From assembly GCF_949628265.1 (NCBI RefSeq), contig NC_088786.1, forward strand, positions 26,123,681 to 26,187,680: 64,000 bases of DNA. The letters are read 5' to 3'. This document shows, piece by piece, positions 11,740 to 24,200 of this stretch; positions within the stretch are counted from its first letter, which is position 1; each line of letters begins with the position of its first letter. The notes below the pieces were generated by a model. The model saw only the letters and a program-made list of their open reading frames with translations, was not told the DNA's origin and searched no databases. The DNA comes from Cloeon dipterum. Lineage: Eukaryota; Arthropoda; Insecta; Ephemeroptera; Baetidae. The position numbers were made by a program, and so were the translations under genes.

Positions 11740-13260
11740 TCTTCTAGGATTTTTTTCACAGCTCTTGAATTATTCTCAGTGCTGCTACCAGAATATCTAG
11801 GGAAGAATTTCATGTTAAACTAATTTGGTCGTACTTAATTAACTCTAAAACCTTACCATGAAGGCCATCAAAACACCGCACCGCACATATGATTTTTGTT
11901 TCTTGGATTTTAAACTTATCAACGCCCACATTCCATGGACCAATGAAACGACAACATTGTTGTTATGGTGTCTCACGTGACCTTTTTTTAAAACACATTT
12001 CGCGGTAAATAATTTGGTGTCTTTTGTCAAGGAAACATTCCTATTAGGAACAACAATTTTACTGTTGGAAAATATTCCATAATAATTAAAATTTAGAATC
12101 ATAATAAAAAGAGGTAAATATTTACACAATTTTTTCTTTTTTCCAGAGCACTCGCAATTTCTACCAATTAAATTAAATATTAACTGGAAATTTATACATA
12201 ATATAATACATAATTTCATAACATAAATTTGCATGAGATATTCGTCGATAACGAAATGCACGTGTATGTACTATTTATCTCATCTATAGTTATTATAATA
12301 TTGCGCAGACGCATAATATCCATGCATTTTAATGTAGGTTGCATAATATGCATAATATCAAAAAACGTAAAAAAATTCTCACCCACATATTATCCGTCCA
12401 TAAATTTTTTCAATTATTATTATTAATATTATTTTATTGTCTGTCAAAAATAACTATTTGATATCGTGTGTACATAATTATGATTTTTTTTTAAGAATTT
12501 TCTAACTCATTTTAACAGAATTAAACTCTAAGAATAACTTCATATATTATTATTTTTTGTGTCCATACATTTAAATGTTGTTAAAATGTGAGTGAGAAGA
12601 GATTTACCTAATTTTGCTTTTAAGCTTTACAATTCTATTTTTACCTGCCAAATAAGACCTATTTTTACCTGCCAAATAAGACATTTTTGTGGACAAAGTA
12701 ATTTATGCGAAGGTTGAATAACTCGAGAAATTAACAGTGCAGCATTAGTGACCACAAGTGTTTCGATTGTTTTTTACATTTTTCTATTAATTCAGTATTT
12801 TTTGGTAATTTAACTCGCGAAACACAACGTGACAGGACGCAAAAGCAATAAATTTATTAAAAATGTAGTGATAAAAAACTATTTTGCATCAAATCTCGTA
12901 AACATTCGCGTAGTGAGTCATCCCATTCATGAAATCTGGATAACCACACCTCGCACAAATTTCTGCCTTTCCCTGCGCGTTGGACTTTGCGTGTTCAGAG
13001 GATTAAAGAACGCTACGAGCAAGAATCGGGCGCTCTAGTGGCGATTAAATTAAATACCCTCCCAACGCAGCACAAAAACGAATTAAGCTTGCACGCACTC
13101 ATGCTTGTTATCGGGCCCGCACCTCGATTCCCGATTCGCAAGTTTTCGATAATTTGAAAACCCCAGCACACATCCGCAAGCAGGCGGCCAATAAAACGCG
13201 AGTACGTCACAAGTTCCAATTCCAAGAAACTGCGTCGTCACTCTCGTCCAATCGCAGCGT
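11740..13260. other. Intergenic region between the divergent PARL and Jra genes
   Basis: Next to 11740 is the PARL 5' flank. The stretch 12050-12800 is very AT-rich with many ATAATAT-type words. It contains an exact 24-base tandem duplication (entered separately). No gene was recognised; short frames on both strands have no family resemblance. Confidence 0.5.
12635..12682. repeat. Exact 24-base tandem duplication
   Basis: Two adjacent identical units, each starting CTATTTTTACCTGCC and ending AATAAGAC, at 12635-12658 and 12659-12682. This looks like a simple replication slippage event in AT-rich DNA. Confidence 0.9.
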
Positions 13261-13267
13261 CGGGAAA

Positions 13268-13370
13268 TGACGTGACGCTCCGAAAATAGCACGCATGAGT
13301 CAGTGAAATAAAAGCACAGTGGTTGCTGGCTGGCAGGAGGCAGGATCAGTTGTAAAGAGTGAGTGAGTCA
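13268..13370 (+). promoter_or_regulatory. Jra proximal promoter with CRE-like and AP-1 sites
   Basis: TGACGTGA at 13268-13275 resembles a CRE/ATF site. TGAGTCA at 13296-13302 is a perfect AP-1 (TPA-response) element, and a second TGAGTCA followed by GC at 13364-13370 fits the CNC/Maf-type antioxidant-response core. ATAAAAG at 13308-13314 is TATA-like, and an initiator-like TCAGT lies at 13346-13350. The first ATG downstream is the Jun start at 13492. Jun genes in other animals are autoregulated through AP-1-like promoter sites, which makes this arrangement plausible. Which element is active is not shown by sequence alone. Confidence 0.6.
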
Positions 13371-13491
13371 GCGAGGAGGTCTTACAGCGTGCTCGAACAA
13401 GCCTCCTGCAGTTGTTGCGTGCAGCGGATTCCTTTTCTCTTCCACAACGCCGGTTACCATAGCAATCGCTGGACGCTACTCGTCCGTTCCA

Positions 13492-16400
13492 ATGGACAAC
13501 AACAACCAAGGCATGAACAACAACCCTCCGACCATCAAAGTGGACCCGATGTACTACGAGCAGCAGCAGCATCAACATCTCGAGTACCAGCCGCAGCAGC
13601 AAGAGCAGGTGAACCGACTGAAGCGGCCCCTGACCCTCGACCTGGGCAAGTCGCCCTTATTCAAAAAGAGCAGGCTGGGACACCAGACGGTGCTGTCGTC
13701 GCCGGACCTTAAATTGCTGAAGCTGGCCACGCCGGAGCTGGAGAATATGATCATGCAGAACCAGAACGGCTCCCTGACCACACCCACGCCGTCTCTGTTG
13801 TTCCCGCGCACGGCCACCGAGGAACAGGAGTTGTACGCCAGGGGCTTCGAGGTCGCCCTCAACCACCTGCACAACAGCGACTCTTCCAGCCAACTGGACG
13901 GCCCTCAGGGCCCGGAGACGCCCGTCACTTACACTACCCTGGAGTCGCACCCTCAGCACCACCAGCAGAGCATCTCGCCGCCAAACAACATCCTTCAAGG
14001 GTATGTATCATATTTAAATTTTCAACCAACTCTGTTGACGAAATTAAATTAACTCTTCTCTTATTTTTTTGTGCTGCACATACTTTTGCGGTTCAGATAG
14101 TCACAACTTTGTGGAAACACCATCAATATTACGCGCTTTACTTCCGTTCCGAAAAGCCGCCGAAGGAAATTCCAATTCCGCTTGAGCTCAAGCCTTTTAA
14201 ATACAAACTGATGCGACAACTTGCGCAATAGACTATTTTTCACCAGCAAAGCTTGTTGACCTGCTCTCTCATAATTATGATATAATCTAGTTAGTTTTTA
14301 ACAATAATTACAATCTTTGAGTTGGACAGTTGGTTTATTTTGTTAATTACAGTAATATTCTAGAGCCACACATCATGTAACAATTAATAACTTACCATAA
14401 CTTAAAATATACCTATTTTAGCATAATTGTAGGTAACAATCTACAGACCTCAAGAGTTTTCAGGCCAATATTAAATTTGTTAGGTTATTATTCCAATAGG
14501 TTTAGAAATATTAACACAAAAAAGTCCAGAAAAAATTTAATCTGAATTCAATTTAAGCATTCTGTACATTTTTGTTGACGTTAATTATTTCCTTAAATAT
14601 TTGAAAAAATATTTCATGCCTCAATCAATCTAAGAACAAATTCATTTAAATAAATAATTCGGCAATAAGTAAGCAAAATTATTGCAATTTATTCAAGGTA
14701 ACGTGTAATTGAAATAATAATTCGAGTTCATTTCTTCCTATTTAACACTTGACTCAATCAAGAGCTGATTTGGGTGTTGTTGTCGTTGGATTTTGGCCAA
14801 AGACTTGTTAAGACTTCCTAGAAAACGTTTTGGCACCAACAGAAAGATCAGAGGAGCAAATCTAGAAAATCTCTTAAAAGCCACCTAAAAGAGAGTTGAG
14901 TTACCCTGAAGGCGTGCTAAATTTGCCAATTAGGAGTGTGACGTAAACTGTCGCAATTTTCGTTCGGCGTGCAGAAACATTTCAATCGCATCGATTTCAA
15001 CCCCAACCCCCATTTTTTCGTTTTCTGCCCCAAACAAAAGCTAGAGAACAAAGCAAGGAGAGTCGATCTGTTTCATTATCTGGCAGAGTGCGATAAGGAA
15101 AGTATTGCCAGCCAGCCGGCGGCGTTGCTTTTATCGCCGTGTGCCGTTCAGCCGCAATAATTATCTCCAGCTCTCTGTGTGCGATTTGCGTTTGAGCAAA
15201 TAAATAAAGAAGTCGAGCGCCAGGGCACACAGCACAAAGGCGCGCGCGGGGACACTCCTCTCGCTCTTCTGATTGTTGCACGCCGCCTTTCCTGGAATCC
15301 GTCCGTGCGCCGCGTTCTTGCTTTCGCAACTCGCACGTGCTTATTAATATTATTTTTCGCTCGGCACATACAATATGGTACGTGCCTTTATGCGGCAGCC
15401 GAGTTAATTACAAAGAAACTTATTATTCCGGCTTGGAACGTGAGAGTAATTAATTTCGCGATTATTCATCCTGCCGGCAGCGCGGCGCACAAATGGATGC
15501 CGAGGGCAGGCAAGGATTTCTGCTTTTGCTCGCAACCGTGTCTTTGTTTTGAAACACTCCTCACTTGTGAAGCGGGAAATGCGACGTCGAAACGGTTTTG
15601 TTTTCACTTTGATTAGAAACATACACGCTCGCTTACAAGGTGACAAGGGTCGAGCAGGGTTTTCTGTTAAGTGCGCAATCGAATCGCAGTTTGCTTTCCG
15701 CGTTTCAAAATAGATACCCCGGGGATTTTGATTTTGACTCGTTGATATGGTTCGCAATTGTGCAACAGTTTCGAAATATTTCGTGCGCAAATAAATATTC
15801 CGCCGCTCCCATTTCCTCCTTCTTATCGTTCCTCCGACTTGGATGTTTGCTCTCGGCTCTGTTTCGTCGGCGCCAAGCGAAAACCGCGGACGGACGGACG
15901 GAAAGAGCGGGCGGCGAGCAAAAAGCGCACAAATAAACGGCCGACTTATGCGCTCAAGGCTTTTCGCCACACATGTGTGCGGCGGGCGTTCTGGCTGCAG
16001 AGATTCAGCTGCAGCTGGCTTGCACACGTTGCGCAACGACCACTTTGCTTCGCTCTGCTCTCGCGGACGCGGTGCTCACTCGTTCTCCGCTAACTTGTCG
16101 CGCGCGATTAGCCAACACTCGGCTCACACACACGCTCGTTAGCAGCGCGTACACGACCTCTATTAAAATCGGGATTTTAAACTTTTCCAAAGCGCGCGCG
16201 ACCGTTGCTTTTTCAGGGAGCGTCGCGTTTAGAAAGTTAATTTCGACTGAAATGTTGTTGTTGTTTCCTCGTCGTCGTCGCCGCCGCCGCGCACATACGG
16301 TTTGCATCGCGTATGTGAGGCTCAAAGTGTTATTGCGCACTCGTGGAGTGAATGCTCAAATCGGCTTTCCAGTCGTTTCGACGAGCGCGCGTCGTTTGAC

Positions 16401-17948
16401 CTTAAAAGCGAGCGGCGAACGACCGGCCAACCACCATTTTTTCGACTACTCGTCCGAATTAGCGCCAATTAGGAGAACGGGCGTCGAGCGGGATTAATTT
16501 GCATGCGTGCCGCAATGAATGCAAAATGCGAACCGGCCTCGACTCCAAAGTGGACAGTTTACTAGAAAATTCCAAAGACCACTTGCCTCTGTAAATCTAA
16601 AAAAATATTAACATGAATTTAAAATGTAAATAACATTGTTTAAGCCAGTATTAGTCAGTTTTGGTTATGTGTTGCGTAACAAGTGATGTATGCTTTAATT
16701 TAAAAATCCTATCACTTTTTAATTGGTGTCAAACAACACACATGACATTAGTTAAAATAACTTTTGACATGAGATATTTAAGTCCAACAGTTTCTCAATT
16801 GTAATAAAGTGAAGAAAGAAATGGGCTCTGGCCTAATGTGTTGCCCTTGAAAAATAGTACACGGGTTTCTATTGCCATTTTTATTAGGCATTATTCCTAA
16901 AAAAATCCTCTAAATAGTGTTGATCAAAAATCAATTTTGAAAGAAAATAACCTAGACTCTAATTAAACATTCATGAAAAATCTAGCCCTCCCCCCTCCAT
17001 ATGATACAAATATTAATTTTATTAGTAATAAAAATCGTTGGACAGTTAATTTCAGGAAGCTCTTTTCTTTGTCCTTAAGCAATATTTGCAGTGAAACAAA
17101 AGGGTAAATATTGAAGCAATTATGAAATGAAAAAGTAACTAGCAGGTTCCCGTACAGGATGGCCATTGTTTCGGCCCTTCAGGCCTCTCATTATTTGCCA
17201 CATTAATCTCTCACCCAGGCAATTTGTGTTTTTATTTGTCATTGAAAACAATTGACCGCCCTTGTTGCTCAGCACATCTAAAAACGAAACAAGTATGTAG
17301 TGACAAAATCTTGTGAAACCCCCGATCGCTTCAACTTCCAAGTCACATGATCCTTCTTGTTTATCAAAGAATGGAATTTCCTGTTTTCAAATTACATTTT
17401 CGAATAGGAACATACTTGACGATCATTTCTTAGTCTGCTACGTGTAAATTTATTGATTTACGTCTTTAAACATTGAAATCTGATCATCGAATTCTCGTTC
17501 TGCCCTCAGGATGGATCATGGCGGTTACTTGGCGTCAAGCTGCAGCGGCAGCACATCGAGCGGTGCCTCGTCGCCGGTGAGCAGCCACTACGGGGCCAGC
17601 ATGTCGCCGGCCAACACTCTGCACGGCCATATCCGCATCAAGGAGGAGCCGCTGTCTCTGAGTGGCAACACGCCACCCATGTCGCCCATCGACATGGACA
17701 ACCAAGTGCACCTGAAGTTGGAGCGAAAGCGGCAGCGCAACCGCATCGCCGCCTCCAAGTGCCGCAAGAGGAAGCTGGAGCGCATCACCAAGCTCCAGGT
17801 CAAGGTGGACCATCTCAAGGGCGAGAACTCGGAGCTCAGCATCGTCATCAACAGGCTGAAGGAGCACGTCTGCAAGCTCAAGGAGCAGGTGATGGAGCAT
17901 GTCAAGAGCGGCTGCCAGATCTCGCCGGTCGCCTCGCTCAACTTCTGA
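13492..17948 (+). CDS. Jra: Transcription factor Jun (Jra, c-Jun orthologue)
   Basis: Two exons (13492-14000 and 17510-17948) join in phase to 315 residues. The N-terminal half has a JNK docking site ([11 protein letters not shown] at 42-52, matching ILKQSMTLNLA of c-Jun). Proline-directed phosphosites follow: S70-P in VLSSPDLK (c-Jun S63), T80-P in LATPELE (c-Jun S73), and T97/T99 in TTPTP (c-Jun T91/T93). The second exon carries the bZIP: basic region [20 protein letters not shown], then a leucine zipper ([16 protein letters not shown], continuing with leucines every seven residues). Jun pairs with Fos/Kayak on AP-1 sites in the nucleus under JNK control. The 3509-base intron separates the activation domain from the DNA-binding domain; vertebrate JUN has no intron. 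A MITE sits 162 bases past the stop. Confidence 0.98.
14001..17509 (+). other. 3.5 kb Jra intron with a GC-rich, CpG-rich core
   Basis: The outer parts are AT-rich, but about 14950-16550 is clearly richer in GC and CpG than the surroundings, with GCGCGC words, four tandem CGGA units near 15890 and CGTCGTCGCCGCC near 16270. Open frames of up to 210 codons occur there, but they show no family motif and overlap on both strands, as expected of GC-rich DNA with few stop codons. An intronic enhancer or CpG-island-like element is the most sensible guess. Confidence 0.4.
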
Positions 17949-18109
17949 CTGCCGCCCCCGACCCCCGCCAAAGTGGTCACCGCGATGCTAGTTTTCCTTT
18001 AGTTTGTTTCCTGGGATCGAGGAACAACTTTTCGCCAGACAGTGCGGCGAGCAGTATTTTTATTCCTGACACCGCCTGACTCGAACCACACGCCCCTCTG
18101 ACAAGTGGG

Positions 18110-18419
18110 CAGTGTTCGCAAAATGCCGTCTTTTTCCGGAAAATGACATGCCAGTGGTTAAAACCGGTTTTAACCGGTTGTAACCGGACGATTCCGGACT
18201 CCTAAAAATTGTTAATTTTTGTATCACAACAATGTATTTAGCACACCGTTGTCGTCACATAATGTGCCGTCAATACCGTGAACGGTGACAAACTAAGGTA
18301 ATTTTTTTTTTAAATTGGAAAAAACCGGAAAGTGTCGGTTAAAACCGGCTAAAACGTTCTGGCAAAAACCGGTTTTAGCCATGCCGGTTATAACCGGCTG
18401 GCTGAAACTTTGAACACTG
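18110..18419. mobile_element. hAT-type MITE, 310 bases, with exact 8-base target-site duplication
   Basis: The element starts CAGTGTTC and ends GAACACTG, a perfect 8-base terminal inverted repeat extended imperfectly (GCAAA against AAAG). It is flanked on both sides by the identical octamer CAAGTGGG (18102-18109 and 18420-18427). An 8-base duplication and CAGTG-type ends are hallmarks of the hAT superfamily. There is no transposase, so it is a non-autonomous MITE. At least seven AACCGG hexamers (several as AACCGGTT) cluster in subterminal blocks at about 18160-18190 and 18320-18400. hAT elements often carry subterminal repeats that bind transposase; AACCGGTT is also the Grainyhead/CP2 consensus. 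It lies just downstream of the Jra stop, probably inside the 3' UTR. Confidence 0.92.
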
Positions 18420-18427
18420 CAAGTGGG

Positions 18428-21299
18428 TGTTTCACGCAATCTGCGGGAGTGGAAATTCCCATTCTGTCCGCTCTGATCTTTTGAGTTGTGAAATTAGTTG
18501 TATTCAAGTACAAGCGATCAATGTCCGCACCAGTCATCAGAGCAATAATAACGCGAGGCGCCAAGCCCTCGCGAATAATGCTGTAATAACTATACCGTGC
18601 TTATTGTGTATGAATTTGACCGGCTGTTTTGCGCAGAAAAATATTATTATTATTTAACTAAAAAATTTCGGTCAATTTGTATTCTACGACATGTTGTGAT
18701 TTAGAATTAAAAGTGCCAATGAAAGTGTGAAGCAATTATAATTTTTGTTCGTGCTAGAAGAGGTGGCTTTATTCTAAAAGCTCGTAGGCCTAGTCTCTGA
18801 TTAACAATCAGCTCAAAAGGGTTGCCAAACTTTTGAGCGCGTTGAGAAAGTGCTTTCCTTCGTCGATCTAATCTGGATTTTCCCGGCAGACGGGCCTTCC
18901 CGTCCGGCCACGGCCAACCTCTCACTTTCGCCAGCCTCTCAGCAGAATTTGAGAAAATTTGTACACTATTTATCAAGTAACGTTGCATGGTACAGAACAA
19001 ACTACCGAGTCCACAAGAATTGTGCTTGCGCGAATGGCGTTGATAACCATTTGTAATGTATTTTTACACGCATGAAAACAAATTTTAATCATGTTTGCTG
19101 TAGTCTGTAAGGAACGATACACCTACCATTCATCGTCGGTCACCATGACAGTGGTGCGACTGAACTTTACATATGTATTCGAGCATGATAAGATTATTGA
19201 TTTTTATATTCTATCCTTAAGGAGCAATAATAAAGTCACACACAATGCCATGTGTGCTTAAAGAATGAAACAAGTTTCTTTTTTTAAAACAAACACTTTC
19301 TTTAATATTTCTCTAACGTTTTTGGTTTCCAATTATAATGAGCTGAAACAGGATGGATTTCTGTGCTCAAATTAAAACTTCTTTAAAATTAACTATTTAT
19401 TTTAAGTAGGTCAGCAATTAATCAGTTTTTAAGAAAACTTAAATGTGAATATTATGGATTAATTTTTGGGAAAACTGAGTTATGATGTAAGCAAGTCCGA
19501 ACTTTTAAACCTTCTATTAAGCTAACTAGTAGAAGTTTGCTGGTTAGAATTATTACAATACAACTAAATGAAAATCGTTGCCTCGATCCTTTCTTGAGGC
19601 ACGAAGCTCACTACTCCCCCAAGTAAGTTGCTTGCATCTGCTGCCAATAGGTCAGGACGAGGTCAGGGACCGCGGCACACTTAAGTGCACGCTTGCCTGT
19701 CGAGAAGAACACATGCATACATAAACTTTGTAAATGATCACCTTTCACTGTTCAGGGTGCCTCTCATGAGCCTCGTGTTTGCTGTGCTCGGCTCATTAAA
19801 AAAAATCAAAAGAGCTGCCAAGTTTATTGTTCGTGTGGCGATTAAATAAACACCACAAAGAGCGACCTCCATGTGTATATATCTTTGAGAAATGACAAGC
19901 GAATTTTCTGACAAATTTTCCTTGAAAAAAAGTATGGTGTTTACTCAATTTTGTTTGATCATGTTGAAAAAAAAAGAAATAAGTGGTCGAATGTGCTGGA
20001 GTGGATTTTATTTTACGCCCAGAACAATCGAGTTGAATTAACTTTTACAACGCGATGTTATGCTGGCAGACGAAAACCGCCCAGCGTTCACCCACACCGC
20101 GCCCGCCCGCTTCTATATCATTGTTCTGGATCAGAAAAAATAATTTAATGAGCCCGGCTCCAAGCGGTCGGTCAGACAGAAAGAGAGAGAGAGAAATTTA
20201 TAATCTAAATGTGTCTCTCGCTGCGTTGTGTGCGCGAGGAGAAAAATAAAAGCTATAAAAGAGAATAGGGGCCTCCCGGCGCAGCGTGTGTGTTGTGAGT
20301 ACAGCACACACACTTGGCATCTGGTCTGGCGTGCGGTGTGTGCGAGAGCCAAGCGGGCGGGCGCTCCCCGTTCAGGGGGAGGCACTACAATGGGTGGCTG
20401 ACTCATTCCAATCTTATTTGAATACGTACACAGGCGGCGCTCTCTGCTCGCGATTATCAAATCGGCCTGGCACTTTATTTTTTTCCTCGCATCCTTTTGT
20501 CAACTGGGCGAGTGCCCCATATTTTTATCTCGTGATGTCATCCCCAGAGCCGGCACTTGGGAGCTCCCACCAGTTGAATTCAGAAATAAACCCTTCTTAT
20601 TCTAATTCCAACCTGTGTGGCGCTAAACAACAAAACAAATTACTCGCTTGTGACCAGCGGCTTAGTCAGCTAGTCGCGATTTGGGTCACCTTTCGGTTGC
20701 AAAGTTAACACTCACGGTTTCACAGTTGCGTATCTGGTTTTTTATTTCTTTTTAATCACACAATTATTAGAAATCAGGTCTGCAGCAGTTTAGTCGATTA
20801 CTGTGAATTAAATTGGGGAGGTTTAACAGAAATATCTAGAAAATACGTTAAGCTCTTTCTTCCCATGTATACTATTTATAAAATTATCAATGGCAGCTGC
20901 GGCATCCTACTCAAGACTTTTTCACTCAATGCAACGGAGCTCTTTCTGACAGAAAACATGAATTTTCAAACACATATCTCCAATGATTATAATAAGGCCG
21001 TCTTTGAGAAGTAAAAATAAGGCTTCACTGGAAACCACCCTTTTGATAGCCAAACTATTCAGACAATTAGTTTTATCAGTTCCTTCCCACTTGTTATGCG
21101 TGCACTAAAAATAACTCAAAAGTCTTAAAAATTGGGGAAATGCATTTTCTAAAATGAGGTGTCGGGACACACTGATTAGAGTCTGTATCTCCTTGCTTCA
21201 GTTCCATTTTTCGATTCAAGGCTCACTCGATGGGCAATCAGTATTGGGGAAAAGCACAAAAATCGCCAAAAGGACGGCGGCGGCGTTTCTTGTTGATCT
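18428..21299. other. Region between Jra and the 3' end of CFAP410
   Basis: It begins with probable Jra 3' UTR; an AATAAA at 19229-19234 is one candidate end. No protein-coding gene was recognised. A GC-rich island at about 20040-20360 contains a consensus TATAAAAG (20254-20261) on the + strand, entered separately. The rest is AT-rich and featureless to the eye. Confidence 0.45.
20254..20261 (+). promoter_or_regulatory. TATAAAAG box without an assigned gene
   Basis: A perfect TATA consensus lies at the edge of a GC-rich stretch. The CAGCGTG at about 20281 is near the usual 30-base spacing for a start site. No coding exon follows that I can identify, so a non-coding transcript, a distant first exon or chance are all possible. 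Confidence 0.3.
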
Positions 21300-24200
21300 T
21301 CAGGCGTTGTGCTCGTGCATCAGTTCGTTCATGCGAGCGTTGACTGTGTTGTCCACGACCTCGAGGCTCTGGTAGTCGAGCTCTTTCAGCAGGCACAGTA
21401 CGGCCGACAAAATGTTGGAGGTCTGCAAAATTACGCAAAACTTCAATTATGTCGTATAAGATTAGTCAAAGAAAAATATATTATTTGGCTTGGTTAAATG
21501 GTTTTAAGAGCTAGGGAGTTTTTGTCGCAAGGGAATTGCGGTATTATCAAGACTTTGTTCCTCGTTTCTGTCTTTATGTGCTCAGAGATGAGTACAATCG
21601 CAATTGGTCGTTTTCAACTATGTTCTCTGCAGCTATTACTGTGGTATTTATTTTGTTTAGGAGGTAAAGTACTGCAGATGAGCAAGAGCGTGTGATATTA
21701 TAATTTCTTTCGCAATTCGTTCAATTTTTGAGCCACCCATTCCTTGCTTGTTCACCTATGGCAGTAGCCATTGCAAAATCTACTCCGCATAAATATATAA
21801 GAAAACGGAAAGTTTCCCCTTGGACCGCCCTGGAAATCCCAGGAAAAAAATCTGCCATAAGAAATGTTGAGAGAGTTGTAATAAAAAATTGTGAGCGCAC
21901 CCTTGATTTTGGTCTGCCGTTGCCCGTGATAGGCACAGAGGGTGGATGCTGCTGGATGCTACTGGGGTGATGAAATCGGTGTCGTGGCTGCTGCTGGGAC
22001 CGGTAGTAATACTCTTCGTCCTTAAAGAGAGCTTTCGATTAATAATAGAATGAAATTATTTTAAACTACACTAGCACTCGATTGCATATACAGATACGCA
22101 GTGAATTCTGAGAATTGCTTTAGCAATATAAATAGACGCACGTTTTTAATTATAGGAGTGTAGCGATCAAAGGAAGCAATACTCTCTCTAACTCGTTACA
22201 GAGCAACAGATAAATTAGATAAAACGACATGCGGCAAAACAAGCAAAACCTGTTTGCCTTATGAATCTTAATTAAATTACTTGCAATTTATAAAAGCAGG
22301 AAATCGTGTCCTGCATGAGAGACCTGTCGCGCTATGTTTATCTCTCAGTGTCAAATTGATTATTTTTTTTCTAAATAATAGGTATAACACAAAACGTTGG
22401 GAATTAAATTATATTGCAACAAAATTTGAAATAAAGATTGGCGTTTCGTAAACTTTTTCTTCGCAAAAAGTAAAAATGAAATGGAAAAGACTCATTACGT
22501 GAAAATACCAGAGATAACAGGAACATTTTGGAACTGCACAATTGCACAACAGCGACATTGTGTTATTCTTTTAAAATAAATTTTCAATGCATCTTTTAAG
22601 ATTCGTTCAAAAATCAAAAGTAATGTTGAATTATTGCAACTAAAAATATTTCAATCAGGTATTTTTATCCACTTCAATAAAAATTGGGAACTAATGTCCT
22701 TTAGACTTAGATTTTAACTCATAAAGACAGTGATAATTACTTTCAAAACTATATATAAGCGAAAGTAAACAAGAGGAAGGAGAATTCAGAATGATTGAAC
22801 ATAAATATTTTCTTTGTGATGTCGGTGATATTGATATTTCCAGCTCTGTGTACTCGTAAGGCCAATTAAGCAAGCCAAGGAAAGAATGAAAAATTACAAA
22901 CTTGTTTGTCACTACATACCTAAAAACTTCAAATGTTTTTTAAAGTAAGAGGAATTCAACAACAACCAGACCATTGCTTTGCGTGCACGTTGCAATGTGT
23001 GAATCCAAGCCATGTTTGGGGTAGAGTGCAGACTGATTTGCGCCTACGTTTGATTCCCTTGCATTGTAATGACGTCTCCATTCAGATTTGGGAGGGTTAC
23101 GAAAAGCTACTTGCTGGTTTTCACATTTCCAGTAACCGTGAATTAATTTCGCGGGACAATTGTCTAGCGTTTCAATATAAAGACCCCAGTGCGGGCGCAG
23201 TAACGCGAGCTCATCCTTTTCTGGACTGGGCTTCCTCCAATGAGGCCCATGCGCCCATGTTATTGGGATACGGAGTTTTCACGAGTTATTCGCTATCAGG
23301 TCACTATAGCCCATCTCGAAATAGACTAACCAAAAAATTGTCCTCAAGAATAAATAACAATGCGAAAGTAGTCGAATTTACTTTATACAAACAAATTAAA
23401 TATTACTGTCCAATATTTTAAAATTCACCATTTGCGAAAGCCCTTCGTGTTTGAAGCAACCAATAAATGGCGCCAGCTGTTACTTTCGATTTTAAGGCAT
23501 TTCAGTGTCAATTATGTCACTATTCATTCTACACAAGAAATTATAACGACACAAAAGTCGTCATTACTCAAAATCTAATAAACTAACAAACTCCGGACTC
23601 AAATTAGCTCAACTCTCAGTTCGTGGAAAATTCGACCTTTAAAATGAAGTTAAAGTGTTGCTGGTGTGTACGGATAAATTAAACATTAAACAATTAAATT
23701 GTAGAATAGTTATTATTAAATAGAATATTGATAATGTAACGAGATAATGGTAATTTGATAATAATTGTGATATAGAACAATTTGGGGTTTACAATAATTG
23801 GGGAATAGGCCTTTCAATAAAAAAAAATATTCGGAATCGGAAGATACGGAAAATACGCGCGCACACGAGTCTGATATTGTACTTAACGTTTGACGATCTA
23901 TACGATGGGTGAAGAAGGAGTCGATAACGGCGCCGACGACGACGAACGGTGACGCTCCAACCGAGGACGTCTCCCGTGCCGTAGTCGCGCAAGGTGAAGG
24001 GAGCTGCTACACACGAAGGGTCCAGGCAAGGTGTTGTTTGCCGACCGCTTCAGGATGGGGAGGTGCCAGCCTAAACGTCTAAAACGGACCACCAAAAGAC
24101 GGGGCTGCGCCAGGGGTAACGAAGGAGCCCACCAGGGCTACCTGAGGGAAACAACGCACAAAGTCTACCGTCAGTCGCGCCAAATTAAAATAAAAATGAG

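Noticed and set aside
11845-12261. 138-codon minus-strand frame upstream of PARL
   Set aside because: Rich in Phe, Ile, Asn and Lys as expected from AT-rich DNA, without family resemblance.
13363-13491. Upstream extension of the Jun frame by 43 codons
   Set aside because: The extension has no ATG (it would start with GTG), and Jun proteins begin near the chosen methionine. It is 5' UTR.
15404-16036. 210-codon open frame on the minus strand in the Jun intron
   Set aside because: It lies in GC-rich DNA where stop codons are rare, several frames on both strands are open at once, and the product shows no domain or family motif.
22933-23421. 162-codon ATG-initiated frame on the plus strand
   Set aside because: It has no recognisable motif, lies in an intron next to a mobile element, and its amino-acid composition is not distinctive. 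It could be part of an old element, but I cannot support a gene.
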